Part shown: piece by piece, positions 11,651-24,678 of the stretch | Position numbering within the stretch: position 1 is the stretch's first letter | Layout of the letters: each line of letters begins with the position of its first letter | Assembly: GCA_011009095.1 (NCBI GenBank) | Contig: VTPC01091286.1 | Location: 89,135-153,134, forward strand | Origin: Ignelater luminosus | Lineage: Eukaryota; Arthropoda; Insecta; Coleoptera; Elateridae | Direction: 5' to 3' | DNA length: 64,000 bases | Translations under genes and position numbers: made by a program | Notes under the pieces: generated by a model | Databases searched by the model: none | What the model saw: only the letters and a program-made list of their open reading frames with translations | What the model was told of the DNA's origin: nothing

Positions 11651-13620
11651 GAGGGTTTTTGTAATTGACAGAACTGCTGCTTTACTCTAAATAATTCTTG
11701 ATGAGTCAAGTCAAAAGGTATAAGTTGATTACGATTTCATTGATATGAAAGAAAGTCTCATTAGTTAAACAACATTTTATGTAGATTTAACTTTAAATAT
11801 CCATACCCAACTTTTAAAAGAATCAGAGTTCAGCAAAACGCCATTAACGAAAGATGTTTGTTTCGTTTTGAGGAGTCTATACCCTATTTGGGAAAAACGA
11901 GGGTCCGTAAATAATAGTATGCTGTGAAACCTAGGTCCTCCTATACGTTTCATTCATTGAGTGGGCTCACAAATGCAGCTAAGGCAGAAACATACTTTAT
12001 TCTACTACTAGAAAAACTGAAATTATGTGCATACAACATTAGCACTGCTACCTTCAATTTGAATTTAAATAAATAGTAAGTAATTCGTTATTATTATTTA
12101 AAAATAAACTTGCAAGTGACAGTTTGCTGACCTTCAAAACGTATCAAAATCACATTCAAAACAACCGTCAGAGCAATCAGTTTTTAAGAATTCTTCGATT
12201 TCTAACTAAAATGATTATAAAATAATAAAAATAACATTGCTTACGTTAATCTAACCTTAATTCTTGGGCTCACAAATGGCTACTAATAGAAAGACTTACC
12301 TATCGCAGCACACTTAATATTTACGGACTTTGGAGAAAAACATGATCGTTGCGGCATCTATTGGAATCTGAAAAACTAGTATGAGAATGAACACACTGTT
12401 TCCATAACATGAAGCACATCATTAGAAACAGTCCTAAATGTTGTAAATGATCAGTTTGCAGATTTACAGCCAGTGCTGGCAACATTTGTTGTAGCCGATA
12501 TTTACCCTTTTCTGTAATTTTGATACATTTTGAGTGTTGGTTGATGATTTTTGTCCATAAGCTTGTCGGTATTGTTTTGAAACACCTCATGTATCTTTAT
12601 TAAATCTTCTACTAAACAGACTAACAGTTTCATTATTTTGGGAATCTCCATTCGATCTAGCAAAAAATATTATTGTTGTAAATGCGTATGTTTGTCTTTC
12701 TGAAACTTAATGTTTAAATGTCGGAACTTATTATTCTTATCTTCCTTTTCATTTGGCCCTACGTCTTGGATCATCCAGTATACAGTACAGCAACAGGTAG
12801 TTGCTTTTGCTTGCTTACGACATTTGATCTTTATACACTGAGAACAAACAAATTGGATATGATTAAGATTATTTTTTTTTAAACTCAGGCAGTTGCAGGT
12901 AAGCAGAACGGATTCAAGCATAAGCTTGTATGATTTTTCTTACTCAAATGACCTTTTGCTATTTTTGCATGTATTTCCTGCAAAGCAGCGTGTATACTAG
13001 GTAGGTAGGTACTATCCAAATATTCAAAAAATCGATTGTGTTATTTTTCTGATTTTATTGAATCAATTTTCAAAACGCTTGATGCTTTCAAAAGCTTTTG
13101 ATTATGCAATTTCGATTTTCTTAATTCCTAAAGGGCAAATAAAAAATTATCAAAAAGCTATGTACCAAGATATTGAGGTGTAGAAATGAAAATTCTGAGC
13201 ATCAGATAATTCAGCTTTGGGGGCCAAATTTTCCCACCCTTGCCTTAAATCCTAGTAGGATTGTCTGGGCTTTATGTCAGGTGCTTGAGCCTTAAAACAT
13301 TTTTGATGTTTGCATTACTGAATTATTTGTTATTAGTAAATGGAAAGTGAAACGAGAACACTATAGTTAAGAGATCTTTGCATAGGGTATTGTGCTTTGC
13401 GTTAGGAAAGGTAGATTATATAATTTGTTTTGGCTTGTGTTAATTAACATCCTAATTTAGCTCGAGAAAACATTTTTCTATAACATGAAAATTTATTTTT
13501 GGACCCTTTTCACATCGTATAAAAATATTATCTATAAGTACAATGTTTAGAAAAAGCTACATTTATAACAATTAAAATTATGAATCTACAAACTAATCTT
13601 CCTATAAAATAATATTCAAT
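11651..13620. other. Intergenic DNA downstream of the PAPS synthase gene
   Basis: No gene is recognised. An 89-codon minus-strand ORF at 12321-12590 and an 83-codon one at 12670-12921 lie in AT-rich DNA without recognisable domains. They may be pieces of dispersed repeats. The 3' untranslated region of the PAPS synthase gene must lie just below 13623. Confidence 0.45.
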
Positions 13621-13622
13621 AT

Positions 13623-15873
13623 TTATTTAATTTTATAAGATCGATAAAAGTCCATCAGAATCTTCCAAGCTCGTGGGCTCATAAATCCATCAGGTGGATT
13701 TTCTCCGTTTTTGGCAAGAGCTAAAAGTGAAAACAAAAATATTTTAAACAGAAATAAAACGTTTATCGTGCTAACATTAATATTTACTTCTCATTCTTGT
13801 TCCAGAAATAAAATCAAAATCATCCTTCCTGGAAGGATCGAAAATATTCATACATTTCGATTTCGTATCGTAGGCTGCCACACGGAAGGGAATAATTTCT
13901 AAAGAACTCAAACCGGGTGCCATTTCTAATACTTGCGCTCCATGAGTGGCATCGTATAAGTTTCCATCTACAGTACCTTTATTTCCAAGAGGATGTGGCA
14001 TACCTGCAGGATCACGTCCAACGATGTAGTAATTTGCGCCTGCACACATTCGAGCTTTTGCATGCCATTGCACCTAAAGATTAAAAATGAGAATAACAAT
14101 TAAGGAGCATGTTTGGTTATTTCATACTTCTGTAGGACCCGCATACATCATCGGACTGGGAAATATAGCCAATACGGTATTGCTTTTATCTAAGACTCCA
14201 TCATCAAGTACTGCCTTATGTTGCTTCATACGTGTTGGCAATGGAACATCATCATCTTTAGTCCAACCACCAAGGGGGTGTAAAAGTAGAACGGGTTTCT
14301 TAAAACCTCTTTGTTTTAATTGTTTTTCGGTGTCGGTCATTAATAGGGCATGCCCATTATGAATTGGATTACGTAACTTGAGGAATGTATAGAAATATTA
14401 GTCATAAAATATAAAATGCCTGACATGTTTTATTCTACCTGAAAGGCAAATACTGCATCGGCTCCCATCTTTTTGAATTTAGATCTTAGCTCTTTGGGTG
14501 TTAAACGGTATTCATCTAAACCATCTTTCCATGTAATACGTTGCAGAACTTCTAAGTTTCCACCAACTAACCAATCTCCAGATTCATAGATCATCTTTGA
14601 TAGAAGATAAGTTATTCAAAATAGATTCATACGAGCAATAACACATTTATAGTATATTTTTACCTTTACGTATGGATGGTCCTTATGGGTTGTACCAAAC
14701 TGTCTAGCTACTCTTTCTTCTTTTCGATGATAAAAGAATTCTGGTTGGTATAAAATTGCGTAGCAAGTCCCATTATGACACAACGAAATAGCGCTATTGT
14801 CTTCTAACCTTTCTTTATCTTCTGAAGATAAAGGTAGCACAATTGGGATGCTTTGATTAATTGTACCTTCATCCGTCATTAAGCAGTTAAAATGCAATAC
14901 CTACAATTTATTGTTTATTAGTTTATTAAAAAGAAATACAATAACGTGAGAAAGAATACCTGTAAATATTCTTTTTCCCTCATAAAGCCTTTTAGTGGTG
15001 TAGCCCACCCTTCGCTCAATACTTGAATCCATTGTAAATCTAAAGTTGAAATATCTAATTTTGGTAGAATTTTTGCCTTTTCTTTCATTAATTCTAATCT
15101 ATTTTCAGAAACAAATAATTCATGTACCTCTTCGCCATTTCTTAGGCTAGGTATGACATTCTAAAAAACAAAATCACTACACTTCTATTAGCATAAGAAT
15201 ATCATAAAACATCCATACATTTTCTCTCAGCATTTCTACAACCTGTTGAACGCATTCTTCAATTGTAGAATTTACGGTTTTTAATACCAAATCAGGATTC
15301 TCAGGTTTCTCATAGACTTGGTCAATACCAGTAAATCCTTTAATGAGTCCATTTCGAGCTTTTTTATACAAACCTTTAATATCTCGTTCTTCGCATACAG
15401 ACAGAGGTGTATCTACAAATACTTCAAAGAATGGAAGATTAAATTTTTCATGAATACGTCTTGCTACATTTCGATCCTAAAAATTTTATCAATGCTTAAA
15501 ACCAACAAATTAACAACTAAACAAACGTTACCTCAGTAAAAGGTGAAACAAAACTACACAGACATATATGACCAGCATCAGAAAATAATTTTGCAACCTC
15601 AGCAACTCTTCTAATATTTTCTTCTCGATCTTCTTTAGAAAATCCAAGATTCTTGTTAAGTCCTGTTCTCACATTGTCACCATCTAAACCATATGAAGGG
15701 ATACCGTTTGCAACAAGGTGCGCTTCTAATTCAAACGAAATTGATGTTTTTCCAGCACCTGATAATCCTGTAAACCATATTGTACAACCTCGAAATCCTT
15801 GTAGACTTCCGAGGATTTGTCCACGTTTCGATCGCGAAACATGGTGGTGTTGCTCTGTTACGTTTGTTGCCAT
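13623..15873 (-). CDS. Bifunctional PAPS synthase (APS kinase / ATP sulfurylase)
   Basis: Eight coding exons (13623-13720, 13788-14073, 14128-14376, 14439-14594, 14664-14900, 14960-15160, 15219-15476, 15532-15873) join in phase to give 608 residues, the usual family length. The N-terminal APS kinase has the P-loop GLSGAGKT at about 36-43, DGDNVR at 64-69 and FVSPF near the end of its first exon. The C-terminal ATP sulfurylase has [10 protein letters not shown] at about 398-407 (the nucleotide-binding HNGH), then [11 protein letters not shown] and ISGTRMR. It ends [15 protein letters not shown]. The enzyme makes 3'-phosphoadenosine 5'-phosphosulfate, the universal sulfate donor, from sulfate and ATP in the cytosol or nucleus. 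The ATG at 15873 is the first in frame after an acceptor at 15884-15885, so an untranslated first exon lies upstream, perhaps ending at 16176 (donor GTTAGC). Introns are all 53-67 bp. No defect is seen. Confidence 0.95.
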
Positions 15874-15883
15874 TTTGGACAAT

Positions 15884-18800
15884 CTGGAACAAATATAATT
15901 GTTTAATAAATAAGTCTTTACAATATTTATAATTCCATTTAGTGAATTGCTTCTAATGTCTTTAGAGTTGACTCTTATGATTATGATAAATGACTAACTT
16001 ACACACAGGCATACCTTTTTTTACTTATTCAAGAAAAGTTTACCGGTTTGAGGTGAACAAAGAATAAACACGTAAAAATGATAACAAGGTTGGTGTTTGT
16101 AACACTACAATAAATTAAGTAGCAGCAAAATGTACCGTTATGCAGTGTATAAAATAAAATATTGTAGTAGCTAACCTGTTCTAAGAAAGTCTTTTTCTTG
16201 GAAATTTTTGCTGTGTTTTTCTTTCACTGCGAGTCTGGAGAACTTCAAATAATAACTATTAAATTAAAGCAACCTATTCACAATAACTTCAAGAATACAG
16301 GTCATATCAGTTTTCCGGCGGCGTTGATAAGTTTTATGTTGTTTGTAGGTGTGCGTTGTTAACATTCTTGTTTTTGCCAATATTTCCATTAAACTTAAAA
16401 ATGATTTTTCTCTTTTTTTGAAACCAGTTAATTTAGAAATAACCGTAAATAAATGATTATTGATATTGAAAAAAGTTATTAAGACGTACAGAAGAGTATC
16501 ACTGCTAGAAAGAAAATAAACATCGCCAATAAAATAGTATATAATGACCTAAACTTCGCATGTATAATATTGGCAGAAGCAGAAGACTTATAAGGATGGA
16601 GAAAGTAGGTAGGTCTTCTGATTGGTAATATTGGGTAATACGGTTACTTTTATCTAGGTTGCTAATAACATGATGGAACATAACATGCATTCGAGATTGT
16701 TGTTGAATATCAATAGCAAGTGAAGAGATTAGTTGTTATGCGTGACTACAAACGAAGGTAAAAAGGGGAGTTTAGAATGGATTTTGCAATAGTAAACCAT
16801 TAGATGCGGTTTTTATCGAATAGCTATTGTGTAATTGAAAATTTGGACAATAGAATAAAATTTACAACAATTACGCTATTTTCCTCAGAAAACAATACAC
16901 ACTGGAGAATTCAACGTATCGAATGGTCTGATCGTTTTTTAGTACTAGGTAATCTTTTATTTTCTCTAAAATTACGCCAGAAATAAAATATAAAACATAC
17001 GAGAAAGTTAGCAAAACTGAAGACTGAAGTTCCAACCAGTGCTTCTAAAAGAGAATTATTCGATTGGCCAAAAAATTGGACTATTAGCACTATTTAAAAG
17101 ACATATTTAGTAGGGAATTTCCCGCAGATTCTACAATATTTATGTACAGAGAAAATTCTGTGTTAAAAGGGTTTTGATCAGGTCTTAGCATTTTTCCAAA
17201 TAAACTTTCATGTTATTAAGATAATACTGATATTCAGAATTGGACTGACCTAATTTGGCCCACGAGATTGTGAATATTTTGGCTTCTATATGATGACATA
17301 ATTTGAATTACCTTTTCTGACCGGGCAAAAGGTTGGGATTTTCAATTTCGACCCTACTTTTTAAACTTCTAGCTTCCCGACCCAGTCTAACTGTTGATAT
17401 TTTCAAAAAATCTTTGTTATAATCATTATATTGACAGGAAGATTCTTACTACATTTAGACCTTGATTGGTAGTAAACCAAAATAACAAATTGCTATTGGT
17501 CATCATGTATGATGTATCATAAATACGACCCTAAATGGGCACCCTTGGCTTCAGGGAGAGGCGTATCTTTCTGGCGTTCCCAAATTCGTATTATACAAAC
17601 TTTCAATAATACTCAACCAAATCTTCAAGTCTTAATATTCATTTTAAGCGTATTTTTACAATTTTCTAAAAATCTGAAAAAAACTATAAAAAAGTGAACT
17701 TTTTCGCATACAATGTTAATTAAAGAAGCAAAGACCACACAGGTCTTTTTGGCGTTTTGATTTTAGGAATTAGGATAAAAAAACTAATAAAATGACGCAA
17801 ATCTCAAGTGGTTAGGATTGGGTGACATTTCTGTTTACGGTTTTTCGTGTGGAACCGCCCATGTTTAGCGTTTTGGCGTTTTCACCAAAGCACTTGTATT
17901 TCGTCACTTTACTGGAGAATGACATCATTATCATCATCTTCTTCATGATGGATTCATGCTTCCCAAAGGGAAGCAAAGGCTTTATGAGTTGTTTTAAGTT
18001 TCATTGTTAGGTGGTAGACGGAACTGAACGGTGTAGTTAGGTAGAAAAGGTGGTGGTGATTGAGATGGAGATGACACGGCAATGGAAGCAAATAAATCTT
18101 TTAAAAGTGATAACGTCGATGGAGAAAAGTGGAGTTGAAGAAGTTGGCCACGGACGTAGAATGGAGTTACAAGTTGCTAGCGTTGATAGTAGACGGCTGG
18201 CGATTATTGTAGATGTTGAATTTGATGATTGATAATTGTCTTGTTGAGCGATGATTTGGTCGTCAACTTGTTAGAAGACTTGTTGATGTTATTTGTTGTT
18301 GAATAATCTTATTGGATCTTGATAACTTATTGTTATTGATGGTAAAAAGTTCCTTTTGAATCACAACTCTTGCATTTCGCATTTGAGGGTAGTGTCGACC
18401 GATCAGAAAGCTTTTGATAGTCGAGATGGTCTTACCGACTTATAATGGGGTAGTCACAGATTGCGACGAGGGTTTCAAACCTCAGGGATGCAAATTGGTC
18501 TGAATAGGGTTGCAGTCGAATTCAATTAAAAACTCCGAGTGAGCTTTTTGCGTTCCCTCGATTGAAAGGTTTGACGATCCAGAGTGGAGAGTGTTCAGTC
18601 CCCGACTTGGTGGCAGACCAGCTCGAGTGGACACGTCTTAAGTCAATACTGCACCGGGAAAATGACAGTCTTGATAATACATGGTTAATATTGGTGGAAG
18701 AACAAATACAACTTTAAATACTAGAAATCGAAAACGGATTTTGTAACCTATAGTGTCCCAAGCCATTTCACATCTATTTCTCGGTTTATACTCGTATTAG

Positions 18801-20855
18801 TCAGTGTGTACTTGCTTGATAACTACAAACAAAGCTCTAGTTTGCCAATTGAATGTTCCTTTGCGAATGGAAATCCAAACGCCAGAATTCTGTTTATAAG
18901 TCCACTACTGACGTTGATTCTTTCTTTTCAGTTTGAAGAAAGTACAGACTGTCTCCATATTCGTGTAGTTAGGGATAATTGTAGTCGGCGAGATCGCAAA
19001 ATACACTTATGGTCTACAATAGCCATGCACACAAAATAAATGAATAACGTCGAAATTGGTAGATTTAGACTAGTATAATGTTTCTTGTTAAAATAATAAT
19101 TTATTGAAATATACAGGGAGTTCACATTTATTCTAATAGTCCCTTGTATTAAGCATTTTCTGAGTATCTTTTCAAATAACCGAAATATCCTCTCGGTTTA
19201 CTTTATCTATTACACCTGGTATTTCATAATATTTCTCTCAGAGAAAACTTTGTTGTTATTATTCTTATCCGACCATGCTTTCAAAATTCTTGGTTATAAA
19301 TACTTAGAGTAATCAATTGGTCCACTTTTCGTAAAATGCAGGTTACCGTCTTTGCTTCTTTTAGTCGAGGAAAAGAATAACATCCAGTAAAATGGGAGTT
19401 ATTAATTATTGTAGTTAAAAGTGATGTTATAATTATGTACTAATAATAACAGGTTCTGCCTTTATTATAGTGTAAAAACCATTTGCAGTGTGTTCGGAAA
19501 AACTTAAACAGAAAGTGTATCTTTAAAATAATTTCTCTGCCGAGAAAATCGTAACATAAGACATGTCCAGTTTTTGATTTTAACTGGGCATATTTTAGTG
19601 ATGCGTAATAATATACAGGGTGATCCATAACCAAAATATTAACGTCAGTTCATTGGCATACTTTACAGTGACGTATCACATGCACCTAATTTTAATAAAC
19701 AAAAATTAAAAGAATTTACAAAGATTAAGTTAAAAAATCAAAGTGATGCAAGATGAGAGAAAAGCAAAAATGCGCAGGGTGTTTACAAAGTTTGCATTTG
19801 ATATGATTCACATTAAACTTCTAATAGTAGTTCCTATCCAAAACCTGCCAATAATTGCTCATTCTCGACTAAATCATTTTTATTGCATTTGTTTATATTG
19901 TTTATCAAGCTGTAAACATTTATTTACTGTTACTTGTTTAATATTGTTTATTTTAATTTTTATCATTTTGTTTCAGAGCACGTGCCTTTGTAGGTTTATC
20001 AATGTATATTAAAATATGTATGTTTGGCCTTCCTTTGCATATTATTTAAAATATTGTGTAAATCAAACTGACAGTTATTAATTGGATTGTTTCAAATGGA
20101 AATAAAATCATCTTTCTGTTCTCCTTATCACTAGTTACAGGCTGCCTTTTTATTTGTAGCACAACAAAGATTTTTAAAACAATGAACTAACCCTTCTATT
20201 AAAATAAACAAATATAAAACCGACATAAATTCAACATAGTATGTACTACATTCCTGATCGTTATAGTCACACTCTAAAAAAAGTCAACACTTTTCATTTT
20301 TCCGTGTCAGAAGTCTGAACTTACGTAATATAACTATTACCAAAATATATTGAGAGTGAAACAGTAACTTGCCTTTCAAATTCTATCTTGACAAACTTGT
20401 TCACTCACAAACTTAATGTTACTTACTTCCGCATTTAACTACATCACATTACCGCTATTTACTAAAGGAAGAATAGCCTTGGGTTATCTCTTCTCTGTAG
20501 GCATCTATCCTTGATTCCCCTTCTACTTCATTTCGTTACCACTCCTAATTTACATTTTCCACATGGAATACCAGTCAATGACTTAATTCCTAAAACAATA
20601 CTTTCTTCTTCTGCAGCGTGTTTTGATTTTTTTTATCATATTACACAAAGACCTCATAGAAATGTTTACTTTTTTTCGTGCACGCATAGAAAATATACAT
20701 GTAAGAATAGCAGGGGAGATCTCTCTCCAGTAATATAAAAAAAGCTCCCTCTGTACAGCTGTAATAGAACTAGGCAGATAGAGAAGGTTTTGGAATTGAT
20801 CCTGCGGATATAGGAGCTTATCTTGCAAAAACCTTTCGTGGCTCTAACTCAATTC
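15884..20855. other. Intergenic DNA upstream of PAPS synthase
   Basis: It probably holds the untranslated 5' exon and promoter of the PAPS synthase gene within its first 400 bp. Beyond that no gene is recognised. At 18050-18350 there is a low-complexity run rich in gtt and gat words. At 18360-18720 the DNA is GC-richer and includes cttggtggcagaccag, which resembles sequence next to LTR-element primer sites. Near 19613 a solitary terminus, tacagggtgatcc, resembles MITE ends seen elsewhere in the window. No paired second end was found. Confidence 0.45.
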
Positions 20856-20859
20856 GGAA

Positions 20860-22460
20860 AAAGTCATTGAATGGTTTCTTTGCAAGATTTTTCCATAATG
20901 CACTTTACTCGCTGATTGTTGATGATCAAAGAGATTCTTATATATTTAATATCTGATGTTTCGTCTTAGGTTCAAGGTCAAAGACTGTGATTCTCGTGAG
21001 CTTTTCAAATACGCAAAGGATTCTGACTTTTGTTCTGTGACAGTCTTAAAAAACAATGACTTTTTCCCATGGTCAGTTGTAAGAGGTCAAAGATCACAAA
21101 TCATAGTTTTAGGCAACCTTCAACAAACTACAGGCTCTTTAATTTTAAAAAATGATCATATATCTTTTTACAATCTTTGCTTGGCCTAATACATTGGGTC
21201 AAAGGCTGGCTTAAAGGTCACAGGATTTTCAAAATCTGTACAAACAGATTCTTCTGTATTTCATATTATTTGCTCCTTTGTGATTCTAGTAAACCTTTTA
21301 GAAGTGCTACGAAATCTAATTTTTGTTGCATTTTCTCATGGTCAGTGATAGGAGGTCAAAAATCACAAATTACGTACGTATAGTTCTAGGTAGTATTTAG
21401 CAAACTACAAGCTCTGACTAATTTCACATCATTTTTTCTATAACGCTTATTTGCCCTAACATTGGGCCAAATATCATAGAATAGATCTCCAAATATACGC
21501 AGAGAATCAGTCGTTGAAGTTTTGCAGGATTTGCTGTACTTGCTGATTAACCATGAGAAAAATCTTTTTTTCATATTTATAATGCGTTACTGCAAATCAA
21601 AGGTATAAAGTTTTCATTATGTGCAGTGAATTCCAAAAACAATCAAAGATTACAAACCATAGTTTCAGGTAGTCTTCAGCAAACTACAGGTCTTGATTAA
21701 TGTCACACCAAAGATGATCATTATCTTTTTGAATAATTCTTGTTTGACGTAAAGAATTGTAACAAAAGCTTGACCAAAGGTCACATCATAGATTACCAAA
21801 TATATTCACAGACTCTGATTAACCATGAGAAAAATCATTTTTCGATATTTAATGCATTACTACAAATCAAAGGTATAAACTGCGGTTTCGGTGAGCGCTT
21901 CAAAAATGTAACCGAATCTAAGTGTGCTGTAAATTCCAAAAACAATCAAAGATTACAAACCATAGTCTCAGGTAGTCTTCAGCAAACTACAGGCCTTGAT
22001 TAATGCCACACCAAAGATGATCATTGCCTTTTTTAATTATTCTTGTTTGGCCTAAAGAATTGAAGCAAAAGCTCATAGATTGCTAAATATATCCACAGAA
22101 TCAGTCACTGGATTTTTGCAGGATTTACTGTATTTAGTGATTGACTATGGCAAAAGCAATTTTCCCGTAATTAATCCATTGTTGCAAATCAAAGGCGTAA
22201 AGGGAGGTTCCTGTGAGCCCTTAAAAATGTAACGGAATCTAATTTATGTTGTGTGCTGTGAATTCCGAAAATAATGGTTTTTTTTCTTTAGTCACTGGTC
22301 AGCTATAGGAGATCAAAGATCACAAACCATAGTCTTAGGCAGTCTTCAGCAAACTACAGGGCTTGATTAATTTCACATCAAATATGCTCATGGAATTTTT
22401 CTGTAACTGTTGTTTGGTCTAAAGAATTGAACCAAAAGCTTGATCAAAGGTCATACGATT
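20860..22460. repeat. Degenerate tandem array, unit about 280-370 bp
   Basis: A landmark word caaacta followed by cag(g) or caag recurs at 21124, 21401, 21680, 21983 and 22350, giving spacings of 277, 279, 303 and 367 bp. Around each copy the order of blocks is similar: gatcaaagatcacaaa, a ttaggtagtcttcagc-like block, then ctacaggtcttgattaat, ttgcctaaagaattga and a block about the bracketing gattaaccatgag. A partial unit appears near 20860-20960. The copies differ by substitutions and indels, so this is an old complex satellite or locally duplicated element. The ORFs inside it have no recognised domain. Confidence 0.75.
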
Positions 22461-23132
22461 TCATTTAGTGTAATTAAGACATCCAGTTTATAAATTGGAT
22501 AAACGTTAGTTGTTTTTCTTTTATGTTAATAATCATGAAATAGACGCATAGTTCTTGCGATATATCCACAGAATTTGATTATTTAAACAATTCATCTTGA
22601 ATGAAACTATTCGTTTAGAAAGCTGAGCGTGATTTTCATCTTGTAGTAATTCTGCAAAAAAGGTAAAAAACAAAGGCACTGGACCACCACTAACAGTTGA
22701 TGTCATTTTGCACTTGATTTTATCTTAGATAGATTTTGCACTATGATGGTGAACTACGCTGGACTCGCATGGGCTCAAGTAAATCCATTCATTTTTGCCT
22801 ACGCAAGCTCCTATTTTATGAACATGTGAATGTAAAGTTGATTCAACGAGTTCCAGCTCTTAAGTTCCATATCATTTATTTTGGCTTGTTGAGCCATTCA
22901 TAATTAGTCTTGCAGCTTCTTGTTTAAATAAAACAAATGCCTGTTAGAAAGGCCGACGAACTGTACATAGCTGACAAATTTTATTTTTTGATTTGAGCTA
23001 CATTTATACACAAATAACATGAAATATCAGCCGAAGTCCTTGAATCAAGTCAAATTGAGTAAAACTGGGTTCATAAAAATGCGGTAGGTCTTATGTAGAA
23101 AGAAAGAGCAACAGACTTAAATCAAATCGAAA
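22461..23132. other. Intergenic DNA between the tandem array and the mariner
   Basis: No gene or repeat boundary is recognised. It ends at the TA target of the mariner element. Confidence 0.5.
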
Positions 23133-23312
23133 TACGAGGGTCGTTTGAAAAGTCCGTGCAAAGTCAGAGAGATGGCACTACTGACGCATATCAAGGTTAT
23201 GTTTAGTTAGTAGCATCTCTTGGAAAAACACACACCAAGTTTCAGCCAGATCGGTCTATTTATTTGTGTTTGGCATTCGTTTGAATCGAGGAAGTCGAGT
23301 GATTTTCAAAAA

Positions 23313-24612
23313 ATGGACGAAAAAGAATTTCGTGTGTTGATTAAACATTACTTTATGAAAGGCAAAACGCCTCAGGAGACTAAAGAGAAGCTTGATAAAC
23401 ATTATCGTGACTCTGCACTTTTGATTAGAACAGTTTATAAGTGGTTTCAAAATTTTCGCAAGATGGGTGCCGCGATTGCTCACGCTTGACTAAAAACGAA
23501 ATCGTGTGAAGTGTTGCAAGGACGGTTTGCAGCTGTTCCAGAAGAATCGGCAAGACTTTAAACGTCGTTTCGTCACTGTGGATGAAACATGGATACATCA
23601 CTACACTCCTGAGACCAAAGAACAATCTAAACAATGGGTTACCAAGGGGGAATCTGCGCCAAAAAAGGTGAAGACCGTTCCTTCGGCCGGAAAGATTATG
23701 GCGACTGTCTTTTNNNNNNNNNNNNNNNNNNNNNNNNNNNNNNNNNNNNNNNNNNNNNNNNNNNNNNNNNNNNNNNNNNNNNNNNNNNNNNNNNNNNNNN
23801 NNNNNNNNNNNNNAAGAGTGAAGGTGCGTGAGATTGCTAGTGCTGTAGGCATCTCGAATGAACGGGTACATAATACTTTGCATCAACATTTGGACATGAC
23901 AAAGCTATCCGCAAGATGGGTGCCGCGATTGCTCACGCTTGACCAAAAACGAAATCGTGTGAAGTGTTGCAAGGACGGTTTGCAGCTGTTCCAGAAGAAT
24001 CGGCAGGACTTTAAACGTCGTTTCGTCACTGTGGATGAAACATGGATACATCACTACACTCCTGAGACCAAAGAACAATCTAAACAATGGGTTACCAAGG
24101 GGGAATCTGCGCCAAAAAAGGCGAAGACCGTTCCTTCGGCCGGAAAGATTATGGCGACTGTCTTTTGGGATTCGCAAGGAATAATCCTCATCGACTATCT
24201 GGAAGAGGGTAAAACTATTACAGGTGCATATTATTCATCGTTATTGGACCGTTTAAAAACCGAGCTGCAAGAAAAACGCCCACGATTGGCTCACAAAAAA
24301 GTCCTTTTCCATCACGACAACGCACCAGCTCACGCCTCAGCAGTTGTGGTCGCAAAATTAATGGAAATAGCGTTCCAACTCGTTTCACATCCCCCCTATT
24401 CTCCAGACTTGGCTCCCTCGGACTACTATTTGTTCCCCAATTTGAAGAAATATCTGGCGGGAAAAAAATTTTATTCAAACGAGGAGGTGATTGCAGAAAC
24501 GAATGGCTATTTTTCAGACTTGGACAAATCCTATTATTCGGAAGGGATCAACAAACTAGAGCAGCGTTGGACGAAGTGTATAAGCCTAAAAGGAGACTAT
24601 GTTGAAAAATAA
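23313..24612 (+). pseudogene. Mariner transposase, interrupted by deletion and assembly gap
   Basis: The N-terminal frame starts at ATG 23313 (MDEKEFRVLIKHYFMKGK) and reads through the first helix-turn-helix to WFQNFR. It then leaves frame at the junction near 23457. After the gap the frame resumes at 23814 with the second helix-turn-helix (REIASAVGISNERV) and continues unbroken to TAA at 24610-24612. It contains WVPRLLTLDQ, TVDETWIHHY (first D), HHDNAPAH (second D) and YSPDLAPSDYY (third D, 34 residues after the second), the DD34D triad of mariner. Motifs and the YVEK end place it close to irritans-type mariners. The enzyme cuts and pastes its element at TA sites. As assembled it cannot give a full protein, but the right-hand reading frame has no stops. 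Confidence 0.88.
23714..23813. other. Assembly gap of exactly 100 N
   Basis: One hundred unknown bases, a conventional scaffold gap of unknown true size. The 257 bp just left of it (23457-23713) recur to the right at 23910-24166 with three substitutions. Confidence 0.98.
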
Positions 24613-24678
24613 AAAAGGTTTACCCCAAACAATTAAGTAGTTTTTATTTTTGCACGGACTTTTCAAACGACCCTCGTA

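Larger units (their letters stand above)
23135..24676 (+). mobile_element. Mariner element (DD34D, irritans-like), gapped
   Basis: Perfect 28-bp terminal inverted repeats, starting cgagggtcgtttgaaaagtc, lie at 23135-23162 and 24649-24676. They are flanked by TA at 23133-23134 and 24677-24678. The span is 1542 bp, including a 100-N assembly gap and a 257-bp internal duplication, so the true element cannot be reconstructed from this contig. The left part seems to come from an internally deleted copy and the right part from a fuller one. The high identity of the ends suggests recent activity. Confidence 0.92.

Noticed and set aside
12321-12921. Two minus-strand ORFs of 83-89 codons
   Set aside because: No domain recognised. 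They could be repeat-derived but have no boundaries or homologous motif I can name.
15517-15882. Upstream TTG start for PAPS synthase (three extra residues)
   Set aside because: TTG is not a likely start in an insect nuclear gene. The ATG at 15873 lies just after a good splice acceptor.
18050-18232. 60-codon ORF rich in M, E and V
   Set aside because: It lies in a gtt/gat low-complexity tract with no known motif.
23601-23889. ORFs running through the N gap
   Set aside because: Translations across unknown bases are meaningless.
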